Source of the DNA: Sphingobacteriales bacterium 50-39
GTDB lineage: Bacteria; Bacteroidota; Bacteroidia; Chitinophagales; Chitinophagaceae
Direction: 5' to 3'
DNA length: 64,000 bases
Assembly: GCA_001898505.1 (NCBI GenBank)
Contig: MKTZ01000001.1
Span: forward strand, 1,074,548-1,138,547
The first letter of the stretch is position 1. Every line of letters starts with the position of its first letter. The notes below the pieces were generated by a model, which saw nothing but the letters and a program-made list of their open reading frames with translations, did not search any database and was not told where the DNA came from. The position numbers and the translations under genes are program-made. This document shows, piece after piece, positions 56,328-64,000 of the stretch.

Positions 56328-57126
56328 TAAAGTCCCTCAAGGCGTCATTCAGGCTTGTTTTCAGGTCTGTGCTCGGCTTGCGCTGTCCGATGATCAGGGC
56401 GCAGCTGACGTTGAATTCTCCGGCGGGGAATTTTTTCAGATAGCTGCCTGGTATCACCACGCTGCGTGCGGGGATGCGGCCTTTGTATTCTATGGGAGAA
56501 GGGCCGCTGACGTCGATGATCTTTGTAGACTTGGTAAGCACTACATTGGCGCCCAGCACGGCTTCTTTTTCCACGATGACGCCTTCCACCACGATGCTGC
56601 GGCTTCCGATAAAAGCGCCGTCCTCGATGATCACGGGGGATGCCTGCAGAGGCTCCAGCACGCCTCCGATGCCTACGCCGCCGCTGAGGTGAACTCCTTT
56701 GCCAATCTGAGCGCAGCTGCCTACTGTGGCCCAGGTGTCTACCATGGTGCCTTCGTCGACATAGGCGCCGATATTTACATAGCTGGGCATCAGCACGACA
56801 TTCCTCGCCAGAAAGGCGCCATAGCGTGCTACGGCATGGGGTACGGCCCGTACACCCAGATCCTTATAGTTCTTCTTCAGCAGCATTTTATCATAGAATT
56901 CGAAAGGCTCTACATCCCAGGTCTTCATAGGCTGGATGGCGAAATACAAAAGAATGGCTTGTTTGACCCATTCGTTGACCTGCCAGCCGCCTTCTACGGG
57001 GCTGGCTACCCGCAGACGTCCCTTGTCTATGTCTTCAATGACGGCAGCTACAGCGTCCACATATTCGACCTTTTTTAGTAACTCCCGGTTGGCCCAGGCT
57101 TCCGCGATCATTTGTTTCAATTCCAT
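56314..57126 (-). CDS. dapD: Tetrahydrodipicolinate N-succinyltransferase
   Basis: A 270-residue enzyme of the succinylase branch of lysine and meso-diaminopimelate synthesis; it transfers succinate from succinyl-CoA to tetrahydrodipicolinate. It has an N-terminal helical domain and a left-handed beta-helix of hexapeptide repeats (about 110-250, NIGAYVDEGTMVDTWATVGS, VGIGGVLEPLQASPVIIEDG). Length matches the family. The ATG at 57126 is the family start. It is divergent from tsaC/sua5 over 37 bp with an overlapping palindromic promoter. Confidence 0.96.
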   Translation of the reverse strand: MELKQMIAEAWANRELLKKVEYVDAVAAVIEDIDKGRLRVASPVEGGWQVNEWVKQAILLYFAIQPMKTWDVEPFEFYDKMLLKKNYKDLGVRAVPHAVARYGAFLARNVVLMPSYVNIGAYVDEGTMVDTWATVGSCAQIGKGVHLSGGVGIGGVLEPLQASPVIIEDGAFIGSRSIVVEGVIVEKEAVLGANVVLTKSTKIIDVSGPSPIEYKGRIPARSVVIPGSYLKKFPAGEFNVSCALIIGQRKPSTDLKTSLNDALRDFNVSV

Positions 57127-57140
57127 CGAAAAAATTTTTG

Positions 57141-57157
57141 CAAAGGTACTACCTTTA
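57141..57157. promoter_or_regulatory. Shared palindromic divergent promoter of dapD and sua5
   Basis: AAAGGTA-C-TACCTTT (57142-57156) is a perfect inverted repeat. On the minus strand it gives TACCTTTG, an exact TAnnTTTG box 14 bases before the dapD ATG. On the plus strand it gives TACCTTTA, one base off, 6 bases before the sua5 ATG. The two -7 boxes therefore share DNA and should compete. Confidence 0.5.
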
Positions 57158-57163
57158 CGGCTT

Positions 57164-57739
57164 ATGCTTTCCACAGACTTTCAACAAGACATCGACCGCA
57201 GCCTGGCCGTTCTGCAGGTGGGGGGGCTTATACTGTACCCTACGGATACCATCTGGGGTATAGGATGCGATGCTACCAATGCCGGGGCAGTGAGCAAGGT
57301 ATACGCCCTAAAGCAACGGGCCGAGACGAAAAGCCTGATCGTGCTGATGGCTGATGAAAGGGACATCCTCAAATATACCAGCCAGCCCGACCTGCGCATA
57401 TTCGACTATCTGCATACCGTGACAAGGCCGACGACCGTCATTTATGAAGGGGCGGTGGGGCTGGCCGGCAATCTCATCGGCGCAGATGGTACGGTGGCCA
57501 TACGGCTGGTGGAGGATCTCTTTTGCAGGCATCTTATCAAACGGCTGCGGCGGCCGCTGGTATCCACTTCGGCGAATATCTCGGGTGAACCTGCTCCCGC
57601 GTTTTTTCACGCCATCGACTCAAGAGTGAAAGAAGGGGTGGATTATGTGGTGGAATACCGGCAGGGGGATACTACCCCCAAAGAGCCATCGTCCATTGTA
57701 CGATGGAACAGGGATGCCACTATAACGGTGATTCGTTAA
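57164..57739 (+). CDS. L-threonylcarbamoyladenylate synthase (TsaC/Sua5 family)
   Basis: A 191-residue YrdC-domain enzyme that makes threonylcarbamoyl-AMP from Thr, bicarbonate and ATP, the first step of t6A37 tRNA modification. Motifs: LYPTDTIWGIGCDATN, KQRAETKSLIVLM, TRPTTVIYEG and STSANISGEPAP. It lacks the C-terminal Sua5 domain, so it is the short form. The ATG at 57164 is chosen over far upstream starts that run through dapD. A GT9 gene follows after 10 bp. Confidence 0.94.
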   Translation: MLSTDFQQDIDRSLAVLQVGGLILYPTDTIWGIGCDATNAGAVSKVYALKQRAETKSLIVLMADERDILKYTSQPDLRIFDYLHTVTRPTTVIYEGAVGLAGNLIGADGTVAIRLVEDLFCRHLIKRLRRPLVSTSANISGEPAPAFFHAIDSRVKEGVDYVVEYRQGDTTPKEPSSIVRWNRDATITVIR

Positions 57740-57749
57740 TTTTGCCTCC

Positions 57750-58775
57750 GTGAATAAAATTCTGGTAATACAAACGGCGTTCATTGGCGATGTGGTGTTG
57801 GCGACAGGCATTATAGAGAAGCTGCATGCTTATTTACCCGACGCACAAATAGATTTTTTATTGCGCAAAGGCAATGAGGGGTTGCTGGTAGGGCATCCTT
57901 TTTTGCATGAGGTGCTTATCTGGGATAAAAAGAAGGATAAGCTGCGCAACCTGGTGCGTATGGGAAGAAAGATACGGAAGGCGCGGTATGATATCGTGAT
58001 CAATGTGCAGCGATTTGCAGCTACGGGTCTGCTGACCTTTTTTTCCGGCGCCGGAGAGACAATAGGATTTGACAAGAACCCGCTGAGCCGGTGGTTTGCC
58101 CGTCGGATACCCCATATTGTCAGCACCAGCGAGGCCCCTCTTCATGAGATAGCGCGTAACCAGGAATTGATCCGGCATATAACGGACGCGGAACCTGCCC
58201 GTCCGAGACTTTATCCTTCTACAGCGGACTATGAGAAGGTTCGGGCGTATAAGAACACTCCCTATATTACTATTTCGCCAGCATCGGTGTGGTTTACCAA
58301 GCAGTATCCGAAAGAGAAATGGGTGGACTTTATCCGGAAAGTGCCGGGGGAGTATACTGTTTATTTGTTGGGGGGACCGGGGGACAAGGAATTGTGTGAA
58401 TATATAAGGGAACGGATCGCGGGTGGTGGGAAGGCGGAGACCACGGGCGGACCTGCTGTAGCCGATCTGAGCGGTCAATTTAGCTTTCTACAATCGGCGG
58501 CCCTTATGCAGGATGCGCATATGAACTATACCAATGATTCGGCTCCCATGCACTTTGCTTCCGCGCTCAATGCTCCTGTGACCGCTATCTACTGCTCCAC
58601 TGTTCCTGCCTTTGGGTTTGGGCCTTTGTCCGATAAGCGATATATCGTGGAGGTGGAGGAGGTGTTGGACTGCCGGCCTTGCGGGCTGCACGGGTATAAG
58701 GCGTGTCCGCTGGGGCATTTTAACTGCGCACACCATATCCGCGACGAGCAGCTGCTGGCGAGTTTGGGAGGGTAA
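57750..58775 (+). CDS. Glycosyltransferase family 9 (heptosyltransferase-like)
   Basis: A 341-residue cytosolic GT-B enzyme of the ADP-heptose:LPS heptosyltransferase family, which builds the LPS inner core. It begins MNKILVIQTAFIGDVVLATG (GTG start) and shows ISPASVWFTKQYPKEKW and YTNDSAPMHFASALNAPVTA, the usual nucleotide-sugar and phosphate-binding loops. Both Rossmann halves are present. TAATTTTG (57737-57744) is an exact -7 box 5 bases before the GTG. Heptose as donor is inferred from the family. Confidence 0.9.
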   Translation: MNKILVIQTAFIGDVVLATGIIEKLHAYLPDAQIDFLLRKGNEGLLVGHPFLHEVLIWDKKKDKLRNLVRMGRKIRKARYDIVINVQRFAATGLLTFFSGAGETIGFDKNPLSRWFARRIPHIVSTSEAPLHEIARNQELIRHITDAEPARPRLYPSTADYEKVRAYKNTPYITISPASVWFTKQYPKEKWVDFIRKVPGEYTVYLLGGPGDKELCEYIRERIAGGGKAETTGGPAVADLSGQFSFLQSAALMQDAHMNYTNDSAPMHFASALNAPVTAIYCSTVPAFGFGPLSDKRYIVEVEEVLDCRPCGLHGYKACPLGHFNCAHHIRDEQLLASLGG

Positions 58776-58829
58776 CCTGGCAGCGGACCTGGGCCGAGTA
58801 TCGATGGTGGTGAATTGGACATATTAATG

Positions 58830-58837
58830 TAGGTTTG
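58830..58837 (+). promoter_or_regulatory. Candidate -7 box of the CCA-adding enzyme gene
   Basis: TAGGTTTG matches TAnnTTTG exactly and ends 8 bases before the ATG. A TTGG at 58815 is too close (12 bp) for a standard -33 element. Confidence 0.4.
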
Positions 58838-58845
58838 CCAAGTTT

Positions 58846-60264
58846 ATGGATATCATTTGCACTGAGAAGGAACTGTTCGTATTCAATAAGATAGCTATAG
58901 CTGCCGGCGAGTTGGGAGTAGCCTGCTTCCTCATAGGGGGATTTGTGCGGGACAAGCTTATTGGCCGTCCAACCAAGGATGCGGACATTGTGTGCGTGGG
59001 GGATGGCATTGAGCTGGCCCATAAGGTGGCTGACAGCTTTCAGCCCAGGCCTGTAGTGTCTTATTTTAAAAACTTCGGTACTGCCCAGATAAAGCTGGAT
59101 GACTGGGAGATAGAGTTTGTCGGCGCCCGGAAAGAAAGCTACCGTCAGGACTCGCGTAATCCAACTGTAGCGCCGGGCACTCTCCGAGACGACCAATTAC
59201 GGCGGGATTTTACCATCAATGCCATGGCTATCAGCCTGAACAAAGAGGATTATGGCAAGCTGATCGATCCATTCGATGGGATGGGGGATCTGGGCCGGCG
59301 TCTGATACGGACCCCGTTGGACCCCATACAGACCTTTAGCGACGACCCCTTGCGGATGATGCGGGCCATCCGATTTGCCACACAGCTGAATTTTACCATC
59401 GACGAGGCGGCTTTCGGGGCCATCAGGGAGGATGCACACCGTATCAGCATCGTAAGCCAGGAACGTATAACGGACGAGCTCAATAAGATCATCCTCAGTC
59501 CCAGGCCTTCCATAGGATTTGACCTGCTATATCGCAGCGGGCTGCTGACTATCATATTCCCCCAAATGGTGGACCTGGTCGGAGCGGAGTATATTGACGG
59601 GATGGGGCATAAGGACAATTTCTATCATACATTGCAGGTGCTGGACAATATCTCGGCTCATACCAATGACCTTTGGCTCAGGTGGGCCGCCATACTGCAT
59701 GACATAGGCAAGCCGGCCACTAAACGTTTTGAGAAGGAACAAGGCTGGACCTTTCATGGGCATGAGGTGGTGGGAGGCAGGATGGTGCCCCGGATATTTG
59801 CCCGGCTGAAGCTACCGCAGAATGAAAAAATGCGTTTTGTGAGGAAGTTGGTGGAATATCATTTGCGTCCTATTAGTCTTACGAAAGAGAATATTACCGA
59901 CAGCGCCATTCGCAGGCTTTTGTTCGATGCCGGGGAAGATATCGATGCGTTGATGACCCTGTGCGAGGCGGATATCACGTCGAAAAACAAACAGAAGGTC
60001 CGCCGATTCCTGGAGAATTTTGAGATGGTGCGGGGCCGGATGAAGGAAGTGGAGGACAAGGATCAATTGCGTAACTGGCAGCCTCCCATCACAGGAGAAA
60101 TGATCATGGAGAAGTTTGGACTTCCACCGGGGAGGCTGGTGGGTGAGTTGAAAACGGCCATACGGGAGGCTATCCTGGACGGAGTTATTGAAAATAAGTA
60201 TGAAGCTGCGGTCGAGTTTATGATGAAAAAAGCGGCTGATATGAAGTTGGCGCCAGTAAAATGA
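58846..60264 (+). CDS. CCA-adding tRNA nucleotidyltransferase with HD domain
   Basis: A 472-residue class II nucleotidyltransferase. The head domain carries [22 protein letters not shown] with the two metal-binding Asp, [10 protein letters not shown] and [16 protein letters not shown]; a C-terminal HD domain (about 270-370, [21 protein letters not shown]) could add phosphatase or phosphodiesterase activity. It adds or repairs the 3' CCA of tRNAs. The tRNA-Leu in this window lacks an encoded CCA, so CCA addition rather than plain poly(A) synthesis is the likely job. Confidence 0.93.
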   Translation: MDIICTEKELFVFNKIAIAAGELGVACFLIGGFVRDKLIGRPTKDADIVCVGDGIELAHKVADSFQPRPVVSYFKNFGTAQIKLDDWEIEFVGARKESYRQDSRNPTVAPGTLRDDQLRRDFTINAMAISLNKEDYGKLIDPFDGMGDLGRRLIRTPLDPIQTFSDDPLRMMRAIRFATQLNFTIDEAAFGAIREDAHRISIVSQERITDELNKIILSPRPSIGFDLLYRSGLLTIIFPQMVDLVGAEYIDGMGHKDNFYHTLQVLDNISAHTNDLWLRWAAILHDIGKPATKRFEKEQGWTFHGHEVVGGRMVPRIFARLKLPQNEKMRFVRKLVEYHLRPISLTKENITDSAIRRLLFDAGEDIDALMTLCEADITSKNKQKVRRFLENFEMVRGRMKEVEDKDQLRNWQPPITGEMIMEKFGLPPGRLVGELKTAIREAILDGVIENKYEAAVEFMMKKAADMKLAPVK

Positions 60265-60329
60265 AGTTGGTCCCGGCAAAATAACGGCTGGTGGATTAAC
60301 AGGTGCAAATCCAAATAATTCATATTATA

Positions 60330-60358
60330 TTGTGACCCAATTAAAACTTGTATCTTAA
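60330..60358 (+). promoter_or_regulatory. Candidate promoter of the pRiA4b-ORF3-like gene
   Basis: TTG (60330-60332), an 18-bp spacer and TATCTTAA (60351-60358), two bases off the TAnnTTTG consensus, end 4 bases before the ATG at 60363. The match is weak. Confidence 0.3.
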
Positions 60359-60362
60359 GCTT

Positions 60363-60938
60363 ATGGCGATCTTGAAATTCAGGGTTTATTTTGAGGAAGA
60401 TGATAGCATTTACCGGGATGTAGCGATCAGGCATACCCAGACATTTCTGCAATTGCATCAGGTGATCCTGCGGGCTTATGAATTCGACAGTAAGCACCAG
60501 GCCACTTTTTATCGCAGCAATGACAACTGGCAGCGGGGAAGGGAGATATCACTGGAGAAATACGACAAACCCTATAAGGTGGAACCCTTATTGATGGAAG
60601 CCACCACCATTGGCTCGGAAATACGCGACCCCAATCAAAAATTTATTTACACATACGATTTTGCCAAGAACTGGGGCTTTCTTGTCGAACTGATCAACGT
60701 ATCGAAGGAGGAGAGCGGCAAGCTGGATTATCCTGCCGTCGTCAAGTCGGAAGGCATCCCGCCCAGCCAGTATGGGACCAAGGGGCTGGTGGGTGACAAG
60801 CTCACCGAGATAGAGGAGAAATATGATCTCACCAAGGGGACGGAAGGATTTGGAGTAAAGGAGGAAGATGGTACGGATGCGGAAGAGGAAGAGAGCGAAA
60901 GTGAGGAAGAAAGCGAAGAATCCGGCGCGGATGAATGA
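60363..60938 (+). CDS. pRiA4b ORF-3-like protein (IS1096 TnpR-like family)
   Basis: A 191-residue protein with the plasmid pRiA4b ORF-3-like fold: FRVYFEEDDSIYRDVAIR, FLQLHQVILRAYEFD, HQATFYRSNDNW and FIYTYDFAKNWGFLVELI. It ends in a very acidic tail (about 165-191). The family name comes from a mobile element, but this is a chromosomal Bacteroidetes version and no transposase or terminal repeats are near. Its stop overlaps the miaA start by 8 bases, so they are coupled. Function unknown. Confidence 0.82.
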   Translation: MAILKFRVYFEEDDSIYRDVAIRHTQTFLQLHQVILRAYEFDSKHQATFYRSNDNWQRGREISLEKYDKPYKVEPLLMEATTIGSEIRDPNQKFIYTYDFAKNWGFLVELINVSKEESGKLDYPAVVKSEGIPPSQYGTKGLVGDKLTEIEEKYDLTKGTEGFGVKEEDGTDAEEEESESEEESEESGADE

Positions 60939-61863
60939 TCGCACTGTCATCATTATCGTAGGCCCTACAGCAGTGGGCAAGACGGCGGCAGCCGTGGGGC
61001 TTGCTCAGGAACTTTCCACCAATATTATTTCTGCCGACAGCCGGCAATGTTTTAAGGAGCTGAATATCGGCGTTGCCAAGCCTTCTCCCGAAGAGCTCCG
61101 GGCCGTTCACCATTATTTCATCGATTCCCATTCTATTCATGAAGAAGTGACTGCTGCCGTCTATGAGGAGCTGGCCCTTGGGTGGACGGAAGAGATCTTT
61201 TATAACCAGGCTATGGCAAAAAAGCCGCCCGTGGCTGTGATGGTAGGCGGCACGGGACTTTATATCAAAGCTTATTCCGAGGGGCTGGATGCTATCCCGC
61301 CCATCGACCCCGCCATACGTCAGCAAATACAGCATCATTATGAAGAGGAAGGGCTGGCCTGGTTGCAGCAGCAGATCCGGGATAGTGATCCTGAATTTTT
61401 CCGGGTGGGAGAGATGCAGAATCCTCGGCGGATGATGCGGGCGCTGGAGGTAAAGAAGGCTACCGGGCATTCTATTCTCAGCTTTCGAACATTGGGGAAA
61501 AAACAGCGTCCTTTCCAGATGGAGAAGGTCGGTATCTTCCTGCCAAAAGAGGAGCTCCATCAGCGTATCAATGGACGCGTGGACAGCATGATGGAGAATG
61601 GATTATTGGAAGAAGTGCGGAGTTTATTACCTTACCGTGAATTGAATGCATTGCAGACCGTAGGATATACCGAGCTGTTCGATCACCTGGATGGGAAGGC
61701 GTCCCTGGACCAGGCGGTGGAAGCTATCAAGATGAATACCCGAAGATATGCCAAGCGGCAGATGACCTGGTTCCATAAAGACCCTTCGATACGGTGGGTA
61801 GACGCGAGAGAGTGGGCGGATATGAGCGAAACCATACAACTTAAATATTCCATCCGGCAATGA
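60931..61863 (+). CDS. miaA: tRNA dimethylallyltransferase
   Basis: A 310-residue enzyme that adds a dimethylallyl group to A37 of tRNAs that read UNN codons (i6A37). P-loop GPTAVGKT (about 9-16), SADSRQCFKELNIGVAKP, VGGTGLYIKA and YAKRQMTWF are all present, so it should be active. The ATG at 60931 is the family start; a GTG 63 bases earlier would only add a Lys/Arg-rich tail read from the preceding gene's acidic end. It is coupled to the GH1 gene by an ATGA overlap. Confidence 0.96.
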   Translation: MNDRTVIIIVGPTAVGKTAAAVGLAQELSTNIISADSRQCFKELNIGVAKPSPEELRAVHHYFIDSHSIHEEVTAAVYEELALGWTEEIFYNQAMAKKPPVAVMVGGTGLYIKAYSEGLDAIPPIDPAIRQQIQHHYEEEGLAWLQQQIRDSDPEFFRVGEMQNPRRMMRALEVKKATGHSILSFRTLGKKQRPFQMEKVGIFLPKEELHQRINGRVDSMMENGLLEEVRSLLPYRELNALQTVGYTELFDHLDGKASLDQAVEAIKMNTRRYAKRQMTWFHKDPSIRWVDAREWADMSETIQLKYSIRQ

Positions 61864-63215
61864 CAAACCTGCACAGACTGATAGCCAAGGAGTTCGGAGA
61901 AGACTTCCAGTGGGGTGTGGCGATGGCTGCAGCACAGAATGAAGGGGCTTATAACAGCTATGGCAAGGGGCTTTCCATCTGGGATAGTTTTTCCCGGCGG
62001 CAGGGCAAGATCAAGGGAGGGGGCAAGCCTACCGTTGCCTGTGATTTCTACCATCGATATAAGGACGATCTTTTATTGGTGAAGGCCCTGGGTTTTGGCG
62101 TCTTCCGGTTCTCCATATCCTGGGCGCGGGTCCTTCCGGAGGGGACAGGGCGGGTGAATAAAGAAGGCATTGCCTTTTATCACAAGGTCATCGATGAATG
62201 TCTGAAGCTGGGTCTGACACCATATATTACACTATATCACTGGGACCTGCCCGTGGCGTTGGAGAAGGAGGGGGGGTGGACCAGCCATCTTATGTTAAGA
62301 TGGTTTGCACGTTTTGTTACCTTGTGCGCAGAGGAGTATGGCGACAAGGTAAAGAACTGGATCGTGTTGAATGAACCGGCAGGGTTTACCAGCCTGGGTT
62401 ATATGCTGGGCAAGCATGCACCGGGGAGGATCGGCCTTTCCAATTTTTTCCCGGCTATTCACAATGCAGCCCTTGCGCAGGCAGACGGCGGCCGGATACT
62501 TCGGCAGCTGGTGAAGAACGCGCATATCGGTACCACCTATTCGTGCTCGGAGATAGTGCCTTATACAAACTCCCAAGAGGATATACAGGCGGCCAGGCGG
62601 CTGGACGTTCTGATGAACCGGCTGTTCATCGAGCCGGCGTTGGGGCGCGGCTACCCCAGAGAAGATTTTAAATTCCTCGAAAAGCTGGAGCTGTATACCA
62701 AGAGCTGGAAATATACCGAGCGGATGCATTTCAACTTCGACTTCGTCGGGATACAGAACTATTTCCCTGTCGTCGTGCGGCATAATGCACTGATCCCTAT
62801 CGTGCAAGCGTCCGAGGTGAAGGCCGTCACGCGGAAGGTGCCGCATACCGCCATGGGCTGGGAGATCAATCCCGACAGCTTTTACCGGCTGATCAAGCGG
62901 TTCTGGCTCTATGGCGGGGTCAAAGAGATCTTTATCAGCGAGAGTGGCGCCGCCTTTAAGGACGAGCTTGTCAATGGGGTGGTGGATGACAGGCAAAGGA
63001 TCGAATACTTTCAACAATATCTGCTGGCCATGCTAAGGGCCAAAAAAGAAGGGGTCAATATAAAAGGCTACTTCGTATGGACCCTGATGGACAATTTCGA
63101 ATGGGCCGAAGGGTATAAGGCCCGGTTTGGTCTCATCCATGTAGACTTCGAAACACAGCTCCGCACGATAAAAAACTCCGGATACTGGTTCAGGGACTGG
63201 CTCAATGGAAAGTAA
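61860..63215 (+). CDS. GH1 beta-glucosidase/6-phospho-beta-glucosidase family
   Basis: A 451-residue cytosolic retaining glycosidase with a full TIM barrel: FQWGVAMAAAQNEGAYNSYG, RFSISWARVLPEG, acid/base E172 in LNEPAG, nucleophile E361 in ISESGAAF, and the closing WTLMDNFEWAEGYKARFGL. The nucleophile motif is usually TENG; here the flanking Thr and Asn are both Ser. No signal peptide is present, so it would act on imported beta-glucosides. It is coupled to miaA by a 4-base overlap, a pairing with no obvious metabolic sense. Confidence 0.93.
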   Translation: MTNLHRLIAKEFGEDFQWGVAMAAAQNEGAYNSYGKGLSIWDSFSRRQGKIKGGGKPTVACDFYHRYKDDLLLVKALGFGVFRFSISWARVLPEGTGRVNKEGIAFYHKVIDECLKLGLTPYITLYHWDLPVALEKEGGWTSHLMLRWFARFVTLCAEEYGDKVKNWIVLNEPAGFTSLGYMLGKHAPGRIGLSNFFPAIHNAALAQADGGRILRQLVKNAHIGTTYSCSEIVPYTNSQEDIQAARRLDVLMNRLFIEPALGRGYPREDFKFLEKLELYTKSWKYTERMHFNFDFVGIQNYFPVVVRHNALIPIVQASEVKAVTRKVPHTAMGWEINPDSFYRLIKRFWLYGGVKEIFISESGAAFKDELVNGVVDDRQRIEYFQQYLLAMLRAKKEGVNIKGYFVWTLMDNFEWAEGYKARFGLIHVDFETQLRTIKNSGYWFRDWLNGK

Positions 63216-63241
63216 CCATTGCTATAATTTTAGCTTCTTTC

Positions 63242-63259
63242 AACCGGCGGTTGCCGGTT
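63242..63259 (+). terminator. Rho-independent terminator after GH1
   Basis: AACCGGC (63242-63248) and GCCGGTT (63253-63259) pair perfectly around GGTT and run into TTTTTATT, 27 bases after the GH1 stop. Confidence 0.88.
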
Positions 63260-63362
63260 TTTTATTGACCTGGATCACTTTCTAAAAAAATTATAAATCT
63301 TTTTATATTTTTTATAAAAGTTTCATAGCTTAACAATATATTTACATGAGAAAGGCGAAAAA

Positions 63363-64000
63363 ATGTCCAAAACTATATTTTATAAGAAAAAGATTGTAAA
63401 AGAATTGTATTTCGCCAAGACCTTATCCTGCTCGGATCTTAGCCTCTTAACCAAGAAAAGTCTTCCACTCACTACGAAAATGGTCAATGAACTCATTGAC
63501 GAAGAATACATTATCGAGACCGGTTATGCGCCCTCGACCGGTGGGCGGCGGCCATTGATGTATTCCCTGCGGCCGGATGTGCTGTATGTGGTGGCGGTAG
63601 CCATGGATCAGCTGTTCACGCGGGTGGTCATCATGGACATGCACATGGAGAATGTCACCGACTGTGAGAAGTTCGAGCTGCATTTGGATAAGAACCCGCA
63701 GGCACTGGATATGCTGGCGGAGAAGATCGAGCATCACATTCACCGGAGCGGTATAAAGAAGGATAAGATAGCAGGTATCGGGATTGGGATGCCGGGCTTT
63801 GTGGATGCCAAAAAGGGGCTCAATTATTCTTTTTTAGAGACAGGGGGGAAAGGGATACCACAATATCTGACGGAGAAGCTAAAGGTGCAGGCATTTATAG
63901 AGAACGACTCGAGCCTTATTGCGCTGGCGGAGTACAGGTTTGGTGCGGCCAGGGATAAGAAGAGCGCGATGGTGATCAATCTGAGCTGGGGTATTGGATT
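63363..64000 (+). CDS. ROK-family transcriptional regulator, 3' end outside window
   Basis: The frame opens at the ATG at 63363 and runs to the window edge (212 complete codons). Residues ~8-60 form a winged helix (KKIVKELYFAKTLSCSDLSL, TKMVNELIDEEYIIE, GGRRPLMYSL). The ROK sugar-kinase-like domain follows, with VVIMDMHMENV, IAGIGIGMPGFVDAKKG and ENDSSLIALAEYRFGAA. It resembles NagC/Mlc-type repressors that bind a sugar. The ~100 bp upstream are very AT-rich. The regulated genes are not visible. Confidence 0.9.
   Translation, partial: MSKTIFYKKKIVKELYFAKTLSCSDLSLLTKKSLPLTTKMVNELIDEEYIIETGYAPSTGGRRPLMYSLRPDVLYVVAVAMDQLFTRVVIMDMHMENVTDCEKFELHLDKNPQALDMLAEKIEHHIHRSGIKKDKIAGIGIGMPGFVDAKKGLNYSFLETGGKGIPQYLTEKLKVQAFIENDSSLIALAEYRFGAARDKKSAMVINLSWGIG

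Noticed and set aside
60363..60938. Possible mobile element because of the IS1096 TnpR-like family name
   Set aside because: There is no transposase, terminal inverted repeat or target duplication nearby, and the gene is coupled to miaA like a housekeeping gene.

Overview
The window comes from a Bacteroidota genome, most likely family Chitinophagaceae (inference). The signs are paired TonB-dependent receptor and DUF4249 lipoprotein genes, an ECF sigma/FecR cascade, LytS/LytTR two-component pairs, a giant secreted protein with a type IX secretion (T9SS) tail, GH92/GH36/GH20 glycosidases, promoters with the Bacteroidetes -7 box TAnnTTTG, almost no Shine-Dalgarno signal, and a tRNA gene without an encoded CCA end. 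No phage, transposase or CRISPR array was seen.

Layout. 1-4.4 kb: a cut-off TPR protein, an OmpR-type two-component pair and an OmpA-like lipoprotein. 4.6-9.5 kb: a minus-strand operon tldD-tldE followed by two tandem OmpA paralogues. 9.7-14.0 kb: a CDGSH Fe-S protein, dipeptidyl peptidase IV and a LytS/LytTR pair. 14.1-15.4 kb: a GH15 glucoamylase broken by several internal deletions. 15.6-20.4 kb: TonB receptor, DUF4249 lipoprotein, LytS kinase, LytTR regulator. 20.5-28.4 kb: glycan-degrading enzymes GH20, GH36 and GH92 with DinB and thioredoxin genes. 28.5-29.6 kb: remains of a di-haem cytochrome c peroxidase joined to a truncated molybdopterin-domain gene. 30.3-35.4 kb: ECF sigma, FecR anti-sigma, STN-containing TonB receptor, second DUF4249. 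35.5-42.4 kb: one 2,289-residue surface protein with six ~250-residue repeats. 42.5-47.8 kb: two divergent AraC regulators, lipoproteins, a cell-wall amidase and a frameshifted papain-like protease. 47.9-52 kb: tRNA-Leu(CAG), an aberrant GH92 protein with a discoidin-like domain, two small membrane proteins. 52-57 kb: alpha/beta hydrolase, katG with an OxyR-like operator, a DMT exporter and dapD. 57-63 kb: a run rich in tRNA maturation genes (TsaC/Sua5, CCA-adding enzyme, MiaA) with a GT9 glycosyltransferase and a GH1 glycosidase. The window ends inside a ROK regulator.

How it works together. The two TonB-receptor/DUF4249 pairs are close paralogues with different controls: one sits beside a LytS/LytTR pair and lacks the signalling STN domain, the other has STN plus an ECF/FecR cascade. 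The glycosidases point to a life on complex host, plant or fungal glycans. 

The most unusual non-gene signal is a short element made of two back-to-back hairpins. It occurs at least four times (5395, 6402, 9617, 20439), with related copies at 7860 and 25299. Paired base changes keep the stems intact, and two copies are translated in frame inside the tandem OmpA genes.
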